Notes under the pieces: generated by a model
What the model was told of the DNA's origin: nothing
Database searches by the model: none
Seen by the model: only the letters and a program-made list of their open reading frames with translations
Shown: positions 45,033-58,355 of the stretch, one piece after another
How the letters are laid out: every line of letters starts with the position of its first letter
How positions within the stretch are numbered: the first letter of the stretch is position 1
Origin: Brevipalpus yothersi
Taxonomy: Eukaryota > Arthropoda > Arachnida > Trombidiformes > Tenuipalpidae
Direction of reading: 5' to 3'
Length of the DNA: 64,000 bases
Assembly: GCA_003956705.1 (NCBI GenBank)
Contig: QZCP01000026.1
Location: 103,585-167,584 of the forward strand
Translations under genes and position numbers: made by a program

Positions 45033-47534
45033 ATGGGAGTCATCCGAAAGTTTACCTACAGTACCTGCGAAAATGACGAGTCTTTCAATCCTCTGGAAGG
45101 AATAACCAATGAGTAAGTGTCAAATTATCTAATTATTTAACTTTCTCTCTGTCCGATGAGCTATTATCTCATTTTAATCAGTCCATCATTTCTGAAATAT
45201 ATGCTTTCGAGTGGCCAAGCAACAAAGAATGAACAAAAAATGTGTAAACTCTCACTGAAATGTCCTAATAATGCAAGATTGTTGTTGTTATGCTTTTTGT
45301 TTTTTCATTCCTTCAAATTTTTGTTTTGAGTTCAAGTGATAGTTGTTGTTGTTAGAGGAAAATGGGAGAAAGAGAGAGAGAGAAAAGTAAGCTTTGGGTT
45401 AATAAAGGTGGTTTGAGTGGTAGTACTCCGTACTTGTTGGTGATAGTAATCAGTATCCATCAGCATCGATAACCATTTTGGTTATCGCAATGTAGTGATG
45501 ATGATTCGATAGGGAACAAAGAAGTGGTACACACACATCCTGAGGGGCTCACTTGGGATAATCCTTTGGTGGAGCATCTGGAACATCTTTTAGGTGGATG
45601 AACTTGAAAAACTAGGCGCACAAGGACAAGGATGTCGTTTGAATGTGAACCTGTTTCCAAATTCGACTAGAGAAACGCAATCTTGCCAAGTCGATCAACG
45701 AGAAAAGAGTTATAAGAATGATACTTAATTTGATTTTTGTTCTCTTTCTTTCTCTCTTTCTTCCCAACTTTCATTCCATTACAGCAACTTAAATGAGGCT
45801 GTCAATTTTAACGACAATAATAATCCAATTTATGCAAGACAAACGGATGCAAATGTTATCGAATCTGATCGAGCTGTTGCTGAAGAGCTCCAGGACCGAG
45901 AGCTCGCCCGACAAGCGAGAAATCGAACCAAAAAATATCGAGAGCAACTAAAAAAGACCGTTGTCAGGCCAGAGCCTGCTTTTCGTGGTCTTGGTTGTCG
46001 AGGGAAAAGTTACAAAAAGTATCGACGCTACGAGAATGGTAACCAGAAAACAAAATTCTCTCTATCCCCTTTTTTCACCTCTTATCGGTGTCAATTCACT
46101 GATTGTGTCTGTGTGTATCGTGAGATTTGATTTCTGGTTGCTCATACCCAGAAAAACTTTATTGCGCTAGTTTCAGGTACGGATCTGTGATCATGATGAT
46201 AGGAAACACTGAACCTCGGTTGTTGACTTTTCAACATCCCCCTCCTGTCATTAATTAATCCTCAGCTTGCCATCACTCGCCTGGCGATGATCACATCATG
46301 ATCCTCATCATTCTATCGAATTTGGTGCGCATCATGTTACATATGGCTATGCGCAAATTACATCAATTCTCGATAAGCTCCTGAACAATCAAAAAATTGA
46401 CTCGAAATCATGAATCACATAGCATACAACAATGTTGATGATAAGAAACTTCTTTTTTCATGCACTCTCAGCCAACCTCAGTGGAAACTTCATCGGGGTG
46501 GACAGTGACGATTACCTTAACGAAATCTCGATCTATGATTTCGTTCCTTATACCGAGTCCGCTTTCACTCAGCTTCTCAATGAGCGAGAGAATATGAAGG
46601 TATTTTATGCCTGACTCTCGAGTAGAGTAGAGTTTTTATCTTACATTCTCGATTCTCTTCCATGAGATTTGGAACGATTTCATCAACATGTCGGAAGAGG
46701 CTCAAGAGCTTCTTCTTGATGAGATTGATCACCAAGAGGACGATAAAATTTTCTCTCGAAAAAAGAAAGACATCAGAGAGAAGGGCTCTTCGATCTCTGA
46801 AAACGATGAGAACAATTTGAACTCAAACAATGATTATAAGCCACAGAGTCGAGACAAACGGGCTCAGCATCCCGCATTCACGGCCCAGCAATGCTTTTCG
46901 AGAATCGATAATTATCTGAAAGGCTTGCTCAAAAAGAAACATATTCCTATGGTATGTTCACTGAATATTATTATTATGAATGCCTTTCCATGAGGAAAGT
47001 AATCCATATATTAATCCGAGGAAGCATGCAAATGACTGGCTGAAATTATCTTGTGTGTGCCTAGCACAAGCTTGAAATTCCAGTCAGATAGAGCAGGTTG
47101 CCAAGTCGAATATTCGGCGAATGTTCGAAGAGCTAGAAATGCATTCGAATGTAGGCAAAAGACAACTGATTTTTGTCTGTTTCACTAGACACTTTTGGAA
47201 TCTATCGAAAAAGAAGTGATCGACTTCTTCTCCGCTGCTCCGGTGTCTACGTACAAATCCTGCCTTCCTTCGGGCTTCGAGAGGCTGCTTTTGCACGCCT
47301 TGTGTCAATATCTCGACCTGAAATGTCAAAGTAAGTAAAATTAAGTGTGACCTCTTTCCCTCTATCCTCATTCATACACATACACATACATTTGATCATC
47401 ATCATCATCGTTTAGGCTACGATTCAAATGATGGATCTCGCTGGTCCCGTGTGCGGAATCCAAAGCATACATTCATCCCTCCATTAATCAACTTGACTGG
47501 CTATCTTGCCACTTACTGCCAACAAAGAAAGTGA
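45033..47534 (+). CDS. R3HDM4: R3H domain-containing protein 4-like
   Basis: Six exons (45033-45112, 45785-46038, 46472-46599, 46667-46951, 47189-47330, 47416-47534) join in phase into 335 residues. The N-terminal half is charged and probably helical (AVAEELQDRELARQARNRTK). The middle carries NFIGVDSDDYLNEISIYDFV and the Trp-containing IWNDFINMSEEAQ segment. The R3H motif, Arg-x3-His, is in the fifth exon (GFERLLLHALCQYLDLKC), followed by SRWSRVRNPKHTFIPPLINL. R3H domains bind single-stranded nucleic acid. The order and spacing match R3HDM4 (C19orf22), a poorly studied protein, so its molecular role is unknown. Confidence 0.85.
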
Positions 47535-47721
47535 AACACCATACAACATGAACGTTATTCATCAAACTAGTTGCACTCATCTAGTGACAACGTTCTTGTT
47601 TCCGTATATAAAAAATGAACAATCAAATTAGTATGGAAGGAAGGAATATTTCCAATTTTTCCTTCTAGATTCTGACCAATAGCATTGATTGCTATAGCTT
47701 CAATCCGAATTTTAACCTCTC

Positions 47722-47727
47722 AATAAA
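47722..47727 (+). terminator. poly(A) signal of R3HDM4
   Basis: AATAAA lies 188 nt after the stop codon and is the first clear signal there. Confidence 0.5.
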
Positions 47728-48319
47728 GCTAATCAAACCTACCAGCCACTGATATTTTTAAACAATTTTCAGATCCATCCAATTGATGATGAGTTCTGGT
47801 TTTCCCATCTCTCCAGCACATGAAATCATATCAAGAAGTGAAGATGTGTGAGAAAGAATGAAAAGGTCTCGTGAAGACAAGACGAATCATGGAAAAAATG
47901 TAATGAACCTTTAGGAATTCTCATCAGAATGTCTTATGGACTGCTTCGTCTGGTTTCGGTGGAAGAAAAATCCACATTAATCCAATATAAGTTGATTTAT
48001 TTCGCGAGGGGGTGGGATACATGGTCTCAAGATGATTGAAGTCAAGTGCCATTCAATTGGATAGCATGAAATTCAGCGATAAACTCCTCCATGATACTTC
48101 ATGCAGTGGAGGAGGAACTTGGGAGTAGATCTGAGATAGAGCACAGATTTGTACTACTTAGAGCAAGTTGTGCTAGAGAAGAACGAAGGAAGAGGGATTA
48201 CTTGCTATGTCCAATCGGTCGTAACACTTTTTTTGATACAAACGAGTAGTGTGTATATATATATCGAATATTATTTTATATATATGCTCAATGATTCACG
48301 TTTTCACGATCTCCAATGA
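47728..48319. other. convergent intergenic region
   Basis: About 590 bp between R3HDM4 and the minus-strand HMG-box gene. Apart from TATA-rich repeats near 48250-48285 nothing is visible; the 3' UTR of the HMG-box gene should lie here. Confidence 0.4.
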
Positions 48320-49570
48320 TTACATTTGGTGATGATGATCTTCTTTCTTCTTCTTGCTTTTACTTTTTTTCTTAGGCTCCAAACCATCTTCACCCTTTAA
48401 TTTCTTCTTGTGATGTTTATATTTGTTTCGCTTACGACAATAGTCCTCATAAATAAATCGCTCCTCGGGGGATAGTGTCTGCAAATGGAGAGAAGGAGAA
48501 ATGTAAACCATTTTGGGAGAAGGCTTTAGATCAAGATAGTGTTTGAGATCAAAAACATTGATTGTTCAGAACTCACAAAGGCCACTCAAAACATAAACTT
48601 ATAAGGAAAAAAACAGTAACGACAACAGATATGGGCAACAAGATAATATTGAATCGACTTACCTCGATGAAGTTTTCCAATTGTCTTTGATACTGAGCCA
48701 ATAAGGCTTTATTTCTTGCATCGTATTGTTCCTTTTCTTCCGGAGTGACACTTTCTCTCCATATCCTAGCCACTTCAGCTAGACGCTTTTGAGGTTCAAC
48801 GTTAACATATTTGGCTAATTGTTCTGAAGTAAAGAGTGAATAGCCGTTCTTTGGAGGTTTTTTCGGCTCTCTTTTTAACATTTCATCTAAATTCATTGGA
48901 GGCCCTCCATAATTTGGTAGACCCGAATTCATATAATTCATAGACACTAAGCCGGGATTATGACATGGGCCTGTCCTGCATACCGATACAAGGCCCATTC
49001 GCTCCGCAATTCTAAGGTACTTGGCTTTTTGACTCAGCGTCAGCTTATTATGCCACTCATGGATAGCCATTGTGACCAATTCTTGTTGACTCTTGTTTGG
49101 ATATTGAGTCTCTAATGTTACCATTCGATCAGCTTGATAGAAGCACTGAGCTGCCGCGCTGAAGCCTGCATCATTAGCCAGCTCCTCGAGGGTATACGGA
49201 CTTTCATGCAAGTCAACGGCGGCTGAGTTATGGCAAAGGAGAGAGATAGAAAGAGAGAAGAGAGAAGCATGTATGAGAGTGGTGAAATATCGCTTGCGAG
49301 TCATTGCACAGTCAAAATGAGTTCAACAGATGATACATGATAAAACATGACACAAATGATCCCCAATAGAGTGACTGCAATCTGTATGCAAGCAAAAAAG
49401 AACTCACCTTCTAATTGTGGAATGGCTTGCTGATTGACTTGATTCGGTTGCGAATTCACCATAACCATTCCCTGTTGAGATGGATTTGCGATTTGTTTTG
49501 TATTGGGAACCACACCCTGAAATGGTTCATCTTGAACAACTTGAAATGATGTTGATGGTAGAAAATACAT
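48320..49570 (-). CDS. HMG-box protein
   Basis: Three exons (49570-49408, 49222-48663, 48478-48320) join in phase into 293 residues. The N-terminal ~55 residues are Gln/Asn-rich. The middle has a first HMG-like helical region (about 75-125: AAQCFYQADRMVTLETQYPN, then EWHNKLTLSQKAKYLRIAER). A clearer HMG box follows (about 165-235), with KKPPKNGYSLFTSEQLAKYV, ARIWRESVTPEEKEQYDARN and ALLAQYQRQLENF. The C-terminus is a Lys-rich tail (KKKSKSKKKKEDHHH). HMG boxes bend DNA. The arrangement of a weak box, a strong box and a basic tail does not point to one known family; UBF-like and TFAM-like proteins are possible. The ATG at 49570 is the first in frame, but an upstream exon is possible, so the start is uncertain. 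Confidence 0.75.
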
Positions 49571-49806
49571 CACTTTTATCAATACATTAATACATTAGTG
49601 TAAAAAATTTAATCCAAATTGAATCAATTACAATCAACATCTATTTGGCTCTGTCTTCTCTCTCTTTTCTCTCTCTTCTCTCTCTCATCTCTCTTTCTTC
49701 TCTCTTTTTTTCTCTTTCTTTATGCCTTTCTTTTACCAGCGCCCTCTCCTTTTTCGGCGCTTTTTATCTCTCTTTCTCTTTCTCTCTTTCTTTTCCTCTC
49801 TCTTTT

Positions 49807-49844
<38 letters not shown>

Positions 49845-50525
49845 AATAGCTTTTCAATGGAATAAGTTCCATTGAAAATGTGAATGAAAGATCGGTTGTA
49901 AGCGAAAAGGAAAGAAGAACAAGCTGCCAGTCGCTCTCGAGTTTTGCGCCTCAGGCAAATGCTGCTGTTGCAACTGGTCGAGATACGGTCAAAGGTCAGG
50001 CTTGATCTAACCAGGCTATTGATACTTTTAGTGGACAAGCTTAGCCGGTCAAGGCTAGTTTATTTTCCGCTCACTAGTCAGTGGAGGTTTACTTCGTTCT
50101 TTTGGGGTTAGCGAGCTTTCTACTTTGTATTGAGAAAGTTGAAAATATTGACATAGATTGGGACAAATATTGATAAAAAAAAGTGGTGAGGTTATCATGC
50201 CCACCACTTTTTAACTCAAGAGAAACAAGTGTTACTCGATTTGAACAATGTATAATGCAATTGGTTAACTTTTTTTCGGTTGATTAGAAAAAAATTTCAA
50301 GTTAACTTTTTTTGTTCAACTCTTTTGGAATACAAAGCTATCGATAAATATGAAAATCTTTCAGGATTGTTCGAAAGCCTCCAAACGCATGATAAGTTGA
50401 TTCAGCATAGTGGGATTGCATCAAGTTTTCAGAAAAATAAAATTTGATGAAGTCAATGATTAAATGGAGACTCTTGCTCTTTTGATTTTCAAAAACCTAT
50501 CTTTTCAAAAAGTTTCGATAGCTCA
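49571..50525. other. intergenic region between HMG-box and PAK genes
   Basis: A 955-bp stretch upstream of the HMG-box gene and downstream of PAK, both on the minus strand. It contains pyrimidine-rich DNA and a (CT)n run. Small open frames across the repeats are artefacts. A 5' exon of the HMG-box gene could lie here. Confidence 0.4.
49809..49841. repeat. (TC)n microsatellite
   Basis: About 16 TC units at the end of a 200-bp pyrimidine-rich stretch. Confidence 0.85.
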
Positions 50526-52724
50526 TCATTGTCTATCTTGAGCACGTCTGAGAACATCTTTGGTAACTTTAATGAGAGGAATGATTGCGCTTGGTCTTCG
50601 AGCCTTTTTTAGGAAACGATGAGAGAGTAACTCGTCAGCGGAAGCTCTTTTATCTACATCCACTTCCAAACAACTGATGGAAAGAGAAAAGGAAATCAAG
50701 CATCAGTTCAGTGAGTGTCCTTGAATAAGCTAGAATACATCGTTCTTGTGGCGGCTAGTAACTTACCGGTCTAAAAAATCCCTCAGTTCAGGTGACAGCT
50801 CTTTGCCCAAATTGTTAATCTGAGGTTTACCATGAACAGCAATGAGCCACAATGCCCTGATAGGATTCTCATTAATATATGGAGGTTCTCCCTCCACCAT
50901 TTCGATGACCATGATCCCCAGACTCCAAATATCAATCTTCTTACCTGAAAAATTGATCGTAAACCAAATTCGAATCATAATGGCAACTAATGTTTCACAT
51001 TGACTCACCATATTGCTTCCGATTCACCACTTCTGGAGCCATCCAATAAGGGGTTCCGATCATTGTCTTTCGTTTCTCTTCCGGAGCAACTTGAGCACAA
51101 AAGCCAAAGTCAGTGAGTTTAACCGATCCATCCATACCGAGAAGAATGTTATCACTCTTTATATCACGATGAATGATACCCTATCAAAGAAGAGATGAAA
51201 TCAAAGAATAGGATTTAGAGTGAAAATTCTTTCAAAACTTTGTATGAACTTTTGAATAACAACTCACTTTTGAATGTAAGAAAGCAATACCCTGTAAAGT
51301 TTCTCTACAAATGGTGGCCATTTGACACTCTTTCATTTCTGTCTCCATCACAACATCAGTCAGTGGACCTCCTTCCAAGTATTCCATAACAACCCAAAGC
51401 TCGTTATCAATGAGATAGCTATCCAAAAAGTTAACCAAATTTGGATGTCTATAGGAAGTGAGGTAATTTTGAATCAGTTAAAGATAATTCTGTTACGTCA
51501 AACAATTTTACAGCATAAATTGCAACTCACTTGTTGGCTCTCAGTACCATGATTTCAGAGAGGATTAATTCAATTTTTGGTTGTTGAAACAAATTCATCG
51601 TCTTAATAGCGACCGTTGTATTGGTCAATTTATCTGTCGCAGTGAATACTTTGCCAGATGCTCCAATTCCAATTTGTTTGATGACTTTATACCTATCTCT
51701 TGGATTGTTTGGATTCACTATATTTCGAAGAGCTGCTTTAAACTCATCTTCCGTCATTTGAGGAGGCTCAGGCTGTTTTTGTCTTCTCGCTGGAATGGGA
51801 GGCCTATTTACATTGTTTACATTATCATTACCAGGAACTGTTGGAGGACTTTTAGGCTTTTTCAAGTTCGATTTGGTATCGGAGTCAGCTTGTTTGTTGT
51901 CCTGTGAAGAGGAGGAAACTTTAACCTTTATAGCATGAATTTTTCGAAGAAATGTTATACACAAACTCGAAAGAAGAACAACATACCTTATTGACATCGA
52001 AACTTAGAAGAAGATTTTCGGCTTCACCGATAACTCGATCAAGGCTTGCAGTTAAATCCCGGATATCTTTTTTCTCATTTTTGGAAACATCTTTCTTTGA
52101 TACATTGTTCTGATTTGTTGTGGATACATCCACATTTTCTCGCTTTTCATTGGTATCAGAATGTGGAGGACAAACATTGTTCTGATGATCACTGGGCTGA
52201 TGAGTGGTAGGATGATGTGTGGGTTGCTGATGTGTTGGAATAATTTTCTCAGGAGAAGGTTGTTGTGGTTGCTTGCCATCATTTGGTACGATTTCTCCGA
52301 TGAGATCTTCAGATGAAGATATGAAAGATCCATCACTAGATTCATTGTCCGTTTTCACCGGAGTTTTACCAAGATGCAGTAAATTGGTATCATGATCAAG
52401 TATGTGTTTGTTGAGGGTTTCTTGTGTGGCTATAAATTTATTGGAACTTTTGGTCATAGATTCACTATAAAAATTGAGCACATCAATCAAGGCTTCAGGA
52501 TTTTCGGATTGTTCAGAATTGGAGATATTGCTTGATTCCAATAATTTGATCCATGCCGGTGGTAGGCCTACAATTTTACCAGTAGACCTATCATAATTAC
52601 AGTGTATATGATGTTTTACTTCGAAAGGTTGTCCAATTTCGGGACCACGAAAAGGTGGTGTTGCCGAAGATGAGGCACCTTTCTTTTTACCTCCAGGCTT
52701 TAATTTGTTAAGAAATGAATTCAT
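50526..52724 (-). CDS. group I p21-activated kinase (PAK)
   Basis: Six exons (52724-51987, 51901-51531, 51448-51268, 51180-51009, 50944-50767, 50673-50526) join in phase into 595 residues. A CRIB Rac/Cdc42-binding motif lies near the N-terminus (IGQPFEVKHHIHCNYD), followed by an autoinhibitory-type segment and a long polar linker rich in Gln, Pro and Asn. A proline motif (RPPIPARR) could bind SH3 domains. The kinase domain starts at about residue 317 with IKQIGIGASGKVFTA. It has the catalytic HRDIKSDN loop, DFGFC, the activating threonine in KRKTMIGTPYWMAPE, and IDIWSLGIMVIEMVEGEPPY. The C-terminal tail (PSAIIPLIKVTKDVLR) is that of PAK1-3. These kinases control actin and synaptic growth. Whether it corresponds to Drosophila Pak or Pak3 is unclear; the 246-residue first exon is quite diverged. 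Confidence 0.93.
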
Positions 52725-53115
52725 TTTGAACAGTAAAAAAACGTTGTGTAAAGATTGCAAAAACTTTCACAAACAACAACACAGTTTAGCCCAATATCGA
52801 GGGCCTTACAAAAAAAAGAATGACTAAAATTAATCCACCAAAAAAATCCAGCCACTTAAGCCAGAGACTAATGTAGAGAAAATATATGTATGTATGTATA
52901 TTCAGCTTATCATATGGCTGTTAAAGCACTGATTGAAGTGTTAATCATTAAGGCCGTATTTCCGAAGGCAACTTTGATGATGGAAGAGAAAAAGAGAGAG
53001 AAAGAGAGAGAGAGAGAGAGGAAGATAATAGGGTTTGGTAGGTGGAAGATTTGATTTGATCCGAGGAATCACTTTCACGAGTTGTGTTGCCTTTTCACAT
53101 TCTAATTTTGGTAAC

Positions 53116-53172
53116 AAACACACACACATACACACACAGGCACTGATGAATGGACTTACACACACACACACA
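53116..53172. repeat. interrupted (CA)n microsatellite
   Basis: Two CA runs separated by about 20 bp in intergenic DNA. Confidence 0.8.
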
Positions 53173-53520
53173 TAAAAAGTATTAATTAAACAAAGACAAT
53201 AATGGCAACAAGTGAGTGATTTGTTCAGGAAAAATGAAAGAGAGACACAAACTCAAAGAGCTTATCACTGTTGAAGCAGCTCTTTAACAAGCTTCATCAA
53301 GCTTCATATTGTAAAGCTGTGCTCAAGAGTTTCACTTTTTACTTGCAATAACTTTCCATGAGAGAGAAAGAGAAAGAGAAAGAGAGAGATCGAGAGAGAG
53401 TGAAAATGATTTCATTTTGCATTTCAATCATGATGATTAGAGTGAGAAAATTATTCTATTCTCACCATTTAACTGTAATTAGATTTGAAATTAAATTGCT
53501 CATGATAATTGTTCGAAGCA

Positions 53521-53545
<25 letters not shown>
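53521..53545. repeat. (AG)n microsatellite
   Basis: About 12 AG units in intergenic DNA. Confidence 0.85.
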
Positions 53546-53551
<6 letters not shown>

Positions 53552-54356
53552 ATTGAACGAGGATTATGATATTGAAGTGAGTTGATGCTTTTTTTGGGTG
53601 AGGTCACCAAAGTTTAACTTCCCATGGAAGTGATCAAGTTTCATTTGATTTGGTGACTAATCTATTGGAAGAGAGAAAAGGAGCGAAATAGTGAGGACAA
53701 AACAAACACAATGATGACACTAATTCTTTGAAATCTGAATAGTGTTCGAATAATTGATAAGATACGAAAATTTGGAAAGAGAAATGAATCATTTTTTCCA
53801 TGATTTTCCCATTGGTTCAGGAGTTTTTTCAATTGGTAATCGAGAATATTAATCATAGCCTCTAAATCTTTTCAAAAAATTGTCCAATTTATAATGCTGG
53901 AGAATCTCGTTCGTTCAGTTTCACCAAACCCGAAGAACAGAATTTATTCCAGTACGAATTATCGTTAAAAGTTGAAAAAGTTTTCTCACAGTGATATGAA
54001 TGGTTGATCAGAACTTTAAAAAGAAATTTAGCCTTCTATCCGTACAGCACCTTTATTTTTGATCATCTCCCATCGTTTAATCGAATTTTACCGATAAAAA
54101 TTAAAGTTCGAGGCCTCAAAATTTGATCAGCATGCTTGAGCAACACGCACACACATCTGGCATCCATAGCAACTGTTTGTAAACACACTTAAACTCCCAC
54201 AAAACATCTTGATTTATTAGGTTGTGATTAAGTGTCTTTTGATTTCTTCACTTCCTTCACTTTTTCTTGGAATTATGATGTGAGTTAATCCGTTTGACAT
54301 ATATTGATCAGTGTGCATAGTTGAGTTAGAGTGAGAGAGTGATTTGTGGGCTAAAG

Positions 54357-57300
54357 ATGGCAGATTTCTTGGATGTTAGCAATCCTTGTGGAACCGCTCT
54401 TTTGGCCATGGTTTCACGAGGCAATGCAATTGTTGCCGAAATACTTCGACTTTCTGACATGATTCCTGGCGCTTTTCGAACTGATTCCAAATCTGATGCC
54501 CAAAAGTATGCTGATATAATTGTTGATTTCAGTTATTTCAACAGTTCAGATGCCTTCGAAACACGCATTGAATCTAACCCTGTTCTGCATGATAAAGATG
54601 ATGAGATTCGTGATAATTACTTGACTGTTTTAACCAACTTTTATCTGGCCTTTGAAAGTGTCCACCGTTATGTGACTGATTTGAATAGTTTTCTCACTGA
54701 TCTAGAGGAGGGACAATTTATACAACAAAATCTAGATTCAGTCATGATCAACATGGATGGCAAACAGCTTATGTGTGAAGCTCTCTATCTGTATGGAGTC
54801 ATGCTACTCATTATTGACCACAAAATTGAGGGAATTATTCGAGAAAGGATGCTAGTATCGTATTACCGTTATTCAGCCCAAAGATCAACTTCAGATGCCA
54901 ATATAGATGATGTATGCAATCTATTAAGGAGTACTGGATTTTCAGCAGCTTCCAGCAAAAGACCGGCAAACTATCCAGAAGAATATTTCAAGCGGGTACG
55001 AATCAATGAAGATTTTCTCAATCTTGTGATAGGTAGACTGAGATTTGATGATATCTACAATCAGCTATCAGCTTATCCTCATTCTGAACATCGCAGTTTT
55101 GCGATGGCTAGTCAAGCAGCTATGTTGTACATTGTTCTATATTTTTCACCTGATCTATTGCATAGCAATTATTCCAGTATGAGAGAAATAGTCGACAAAT
55201 TTTTTCCTGATAACTTTGTGATCAACATTTATATGGGAATGGTTGTCAATTTAATCGAGGCTTGGGATCCTTTTAAAGCTGCCAAATCAGCTTTAAATAA
55301 TACATTAGAGGTGGCTAATCTTAAGAGAAGTGCTGGATATCATGCAGAAAACTTCCAAAAGTTGATCACACAAACACAAACTCTTCTCGAAGAGGGTAGA
55401 TTGAACGAAGAAATGGTATTGGATTCTCCAACAAAATTGGTCAAAACTCTTCGAGAGTGTAACGTTACCATCAGATGGTTAATGCTTCACACCTCTAGTT
55501 CTAGTGTTGAAACTTATTGGATTACGGCTAAAAGGTGCAAGCAGACTCGAGACTTGATCATCCAAGAAAGCCATTATGATCCATCCCAGTTATTTCATCT
55601 TCTACTCTATACATCACAAATTGAGCTAAAAATGAAGGAAATTTATCGTCAGCTACTAAACAATAAAGTAGAAAAGTGGGAATCATTTAAAAGAGAAAGT
55701 TATGAGAGAATTTTAGAATTGTCAGATGTTTTTTCTGGCACAAAACCTTTAACCAGAATTGAAAAGAATGAAAGGCGCCAAGAATGGTTCAATCAGCTTG
55801 CTCAACAAATCAACGCACTCAAGTCAGAGGAAATGACAAATTCTAACAAGAGAATAATCCAAATGATCAGAGCTCTTGATGATTTTCAAGAATTAGAAAG
55901 TAGTCCGCAAGTTACACAGTATTTGATCGAAGCACGAAAGTTTCTCCACTGTATGCTAAAAACATCAAATGTGAAAGAAGATATACTTATCACTCTTCAA
56001 ATTATTGGTGATTTATCTTATGCATGGCTTATAATTGACTCTTTCACTCAGTATATGCAAAATGGAATTCAAAACGATCCAACACTGGTTAACAAGTTAC
56101 GAGCCACTTTTCTCAAGTTAGGCTCTGCTTTAGATATGCCTCTACTTCGTATCAATCAGGCTTCTAGTCCAGATTTGATTCCTGTCTCTCAGTATTATTC
56201 AAATGAGCTTGTATCATATGTTCGTAAAGTTCTACATATCATTCCTGACTCACTTTTTCGCCTGATGTCTCGAATCGTTGAGATTCAAACAAATGAAATC
56301 AAAGAATTACCAACACGACTCATGAAAGATCAGATCAAGGAGTATGCAAAACTAGATGAAAGACTGGAAGTTGCTCGCCTCACTCATTCGATAGCAGTTT
56401 TTACGGAAGGAATCCTACAAATGAAAACTACTTTGGTTGGTATCATTAAGATTGATCCGAAACGATTGCTAGAAGATGGTATCAGAAAAGAATTGGTAAA
56501 TCAGGTTGCAAAAGCTCTCCATAACGGTCTTGTTTTCAATCCAAAAGTGAAACCAAGTGAAATCATCCCGAAACTGACTACTATTTCTCAGATAATGGAT
56601 GGCTTTAGGCGTTCTTTTGAATACATTCAAGATTATGTTTGCATTTATGGCCTCAAAATATGGCAAGAGGAAGTATCGAGAATTGTAAATTACAATGTCG
56701 AGCAAGAATGCAATGCTTTCATGCGACATAAAGTCCTCGATTGGGAGAGCGTTCATCAATCAAGAACTATTCCTGTTCCCAGATTCTCTCCAACTGACTC
56801 ATATTCTGTCAACTTTATAGGACGTTTAGCGCGCGAGATTCTGAGAATAACCGATCCTAGGTAAGTTTCAAATTTGTCTCTCTAATAAAATGTATTTGAT
56901 GTCTTCTTTGTTATCAGAATGACAGTATATGTTGAAGAAATGAGGACATGGTATGACAACAAGAGTCACAATGAGATTGTGAGTCCCAAACTATTTAAAC
57001 TACTGATGGTAAGTAGTAGATTTCTATTGCCCAACACACACAACTCTAAAATGACTATCCTGAATGAATAGGAAAGCTTAGGAACTGCAGGGATGAATGG
57101 ACTCGATCGTTTCTTATCTTTCATGATACTTACTGAATTGAATTCTGTTAAAGATTCAATTGAGAGGAATATAGTCAATGAAAGATGGTGGCAGGAAACT
57201 TTACAAAGTTTGACAAACTTTTTACAAAGAAATGAAACTGACCCTGCAAACTGTGAGTTCATGTGAATCTCAAAAAAACTCTAATCTGATTGTTTGAAAC

Positions 57301-58238
57301 AACTTTTACTCACTCCTTTTACTTCTCAGCTCAACCCGCTAAACCTCAATCACCAATACAATTAAAGAACTCTCGTACTATTCCATTAATCATCGAATCA
57401 CTGATGAAAGTTGGTCAGATGCAAATAATCAAGAATAACATCGCGTTCATGTTGAATGCTGAATGTCGATTTCAATCGAGGCATCTCGCCTCTGCTTATG
57501 AAACTTTGAACGAGTAAGTAATGAGACTCAAAGCTCTGTGCATCTCGTTCCTAATATTTTTAAATTTTCTTCTCAAGAATCCTTCTAGCAGAATACCAGA
57601 GAAATCCTCAATTGCTCCTCTCTAAAGATGAGTGCCAACTCTCCTATGAACTCGCCAATTATCTAGAATGGGCAGGTCTATCAGATCCATCATCAAAGGT
57701 ATATATCTGCTTTTCTTTCGTCATGTTGCAGATCATAACGGACTCTTTTTTCTCTAGATCTACGTATCGTTTAGCTCGCCAGCTTTCATCGATTGGATTT
57801 GTTTGATTCTGGTTGTGTCTGTTGGGCAAAAATTGGCATCGGCAAAGAATTTCCACGGATTAACAGCCAAAAAACCATCAGATGGTTGTGATGGGTCACC
57901 TTTTGTAATGGGACTTCTCAGTTTGCTTCGGCAATATCGTATTGACGTCATTCGACCTTTCACCGAGCTGTCATGCCGTTACATTAAATCAGTCATCAAC
58001 TCATCCTATCCTGGGTAAGCCATTCATCTAGTTGACTATGAACTCTATTGCCTCCCCCTTATACTGTAAATTTTTCAATTTTTCATCTAGAATGAGCAAA
58101 ATTACCGAATTTCCTGTTGAAGTCCACAATCATCTTTTCGTTTTGGAAGAGATCATTCGTCTTGGAAGACTTCCTCGAACATATCTAACTGAACACATTC
58201 CTAGCTTTGTTATTGATCAATTTCATTCTTTGTTATAA
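54357..58238 (+). CDS. WASHC5: WASH complex subunit 5 (strumpellin)
   Basis: Seven exons (54357-56860, 56918-57008, 57072-57252, 57330-57513, 57578-57698, 57758-58014, 58091-58238) join in phase into 1161 residues; human strumpellin has 1159. The N-terminus MADFLDVSNPCGTALLAMVS is nearly diagnostic, and family blocks continue throughout, for example YYRYSAQRSTSDANIDDVCN and CNVTIRWLMLHTSSS. The C-terminal part has LASAKNFHGLTAKKPSDGCD and ends EHIPSFVIDQFHSLL. The protein is a mostly helical scaffold of the WASH complex, which drives Arp2/3 actin assembly on endosomes during retromer-dependent sorting. The first exon alone codes for 834 residues and all six introns, about 55-80 bp each, lie in the last third. 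The next gene encodes a retromer-type sorting nexin, probably by coincidence. Confidence 0.97.
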
Positions 58239-58349
58239 AGTTTATTCCTATAATTCTCAAAGAGAATGACCATTTGCTCAGAGAACTCTCGTTTGGAGAA
58301 CTTTTTGATTTAACTTGTTGGTCATTCTTGATAATCAAGATAGTTTTGT

Positions 58350-58355
58350 AATAAA
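58350..58355 (+). terminator. poly(A) signal of WASHC5
   Basis: AATAAA lies 112 nt after the stop codon. Confidence 0.55.

Larger units (their letters stand above)
52725..54356. promoter_or_regulatory. divergent intergenic region, PAK / WASHC5
   Basis: A 1.6-kb region between opposed start codons, expected to hold both promoters. It contains GA-rich tracts (52985-53020, 53360-53400 and 53521-53545) and CA-rich tracts (53116-53172). No exon is recognised. Confidence 0.4.
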
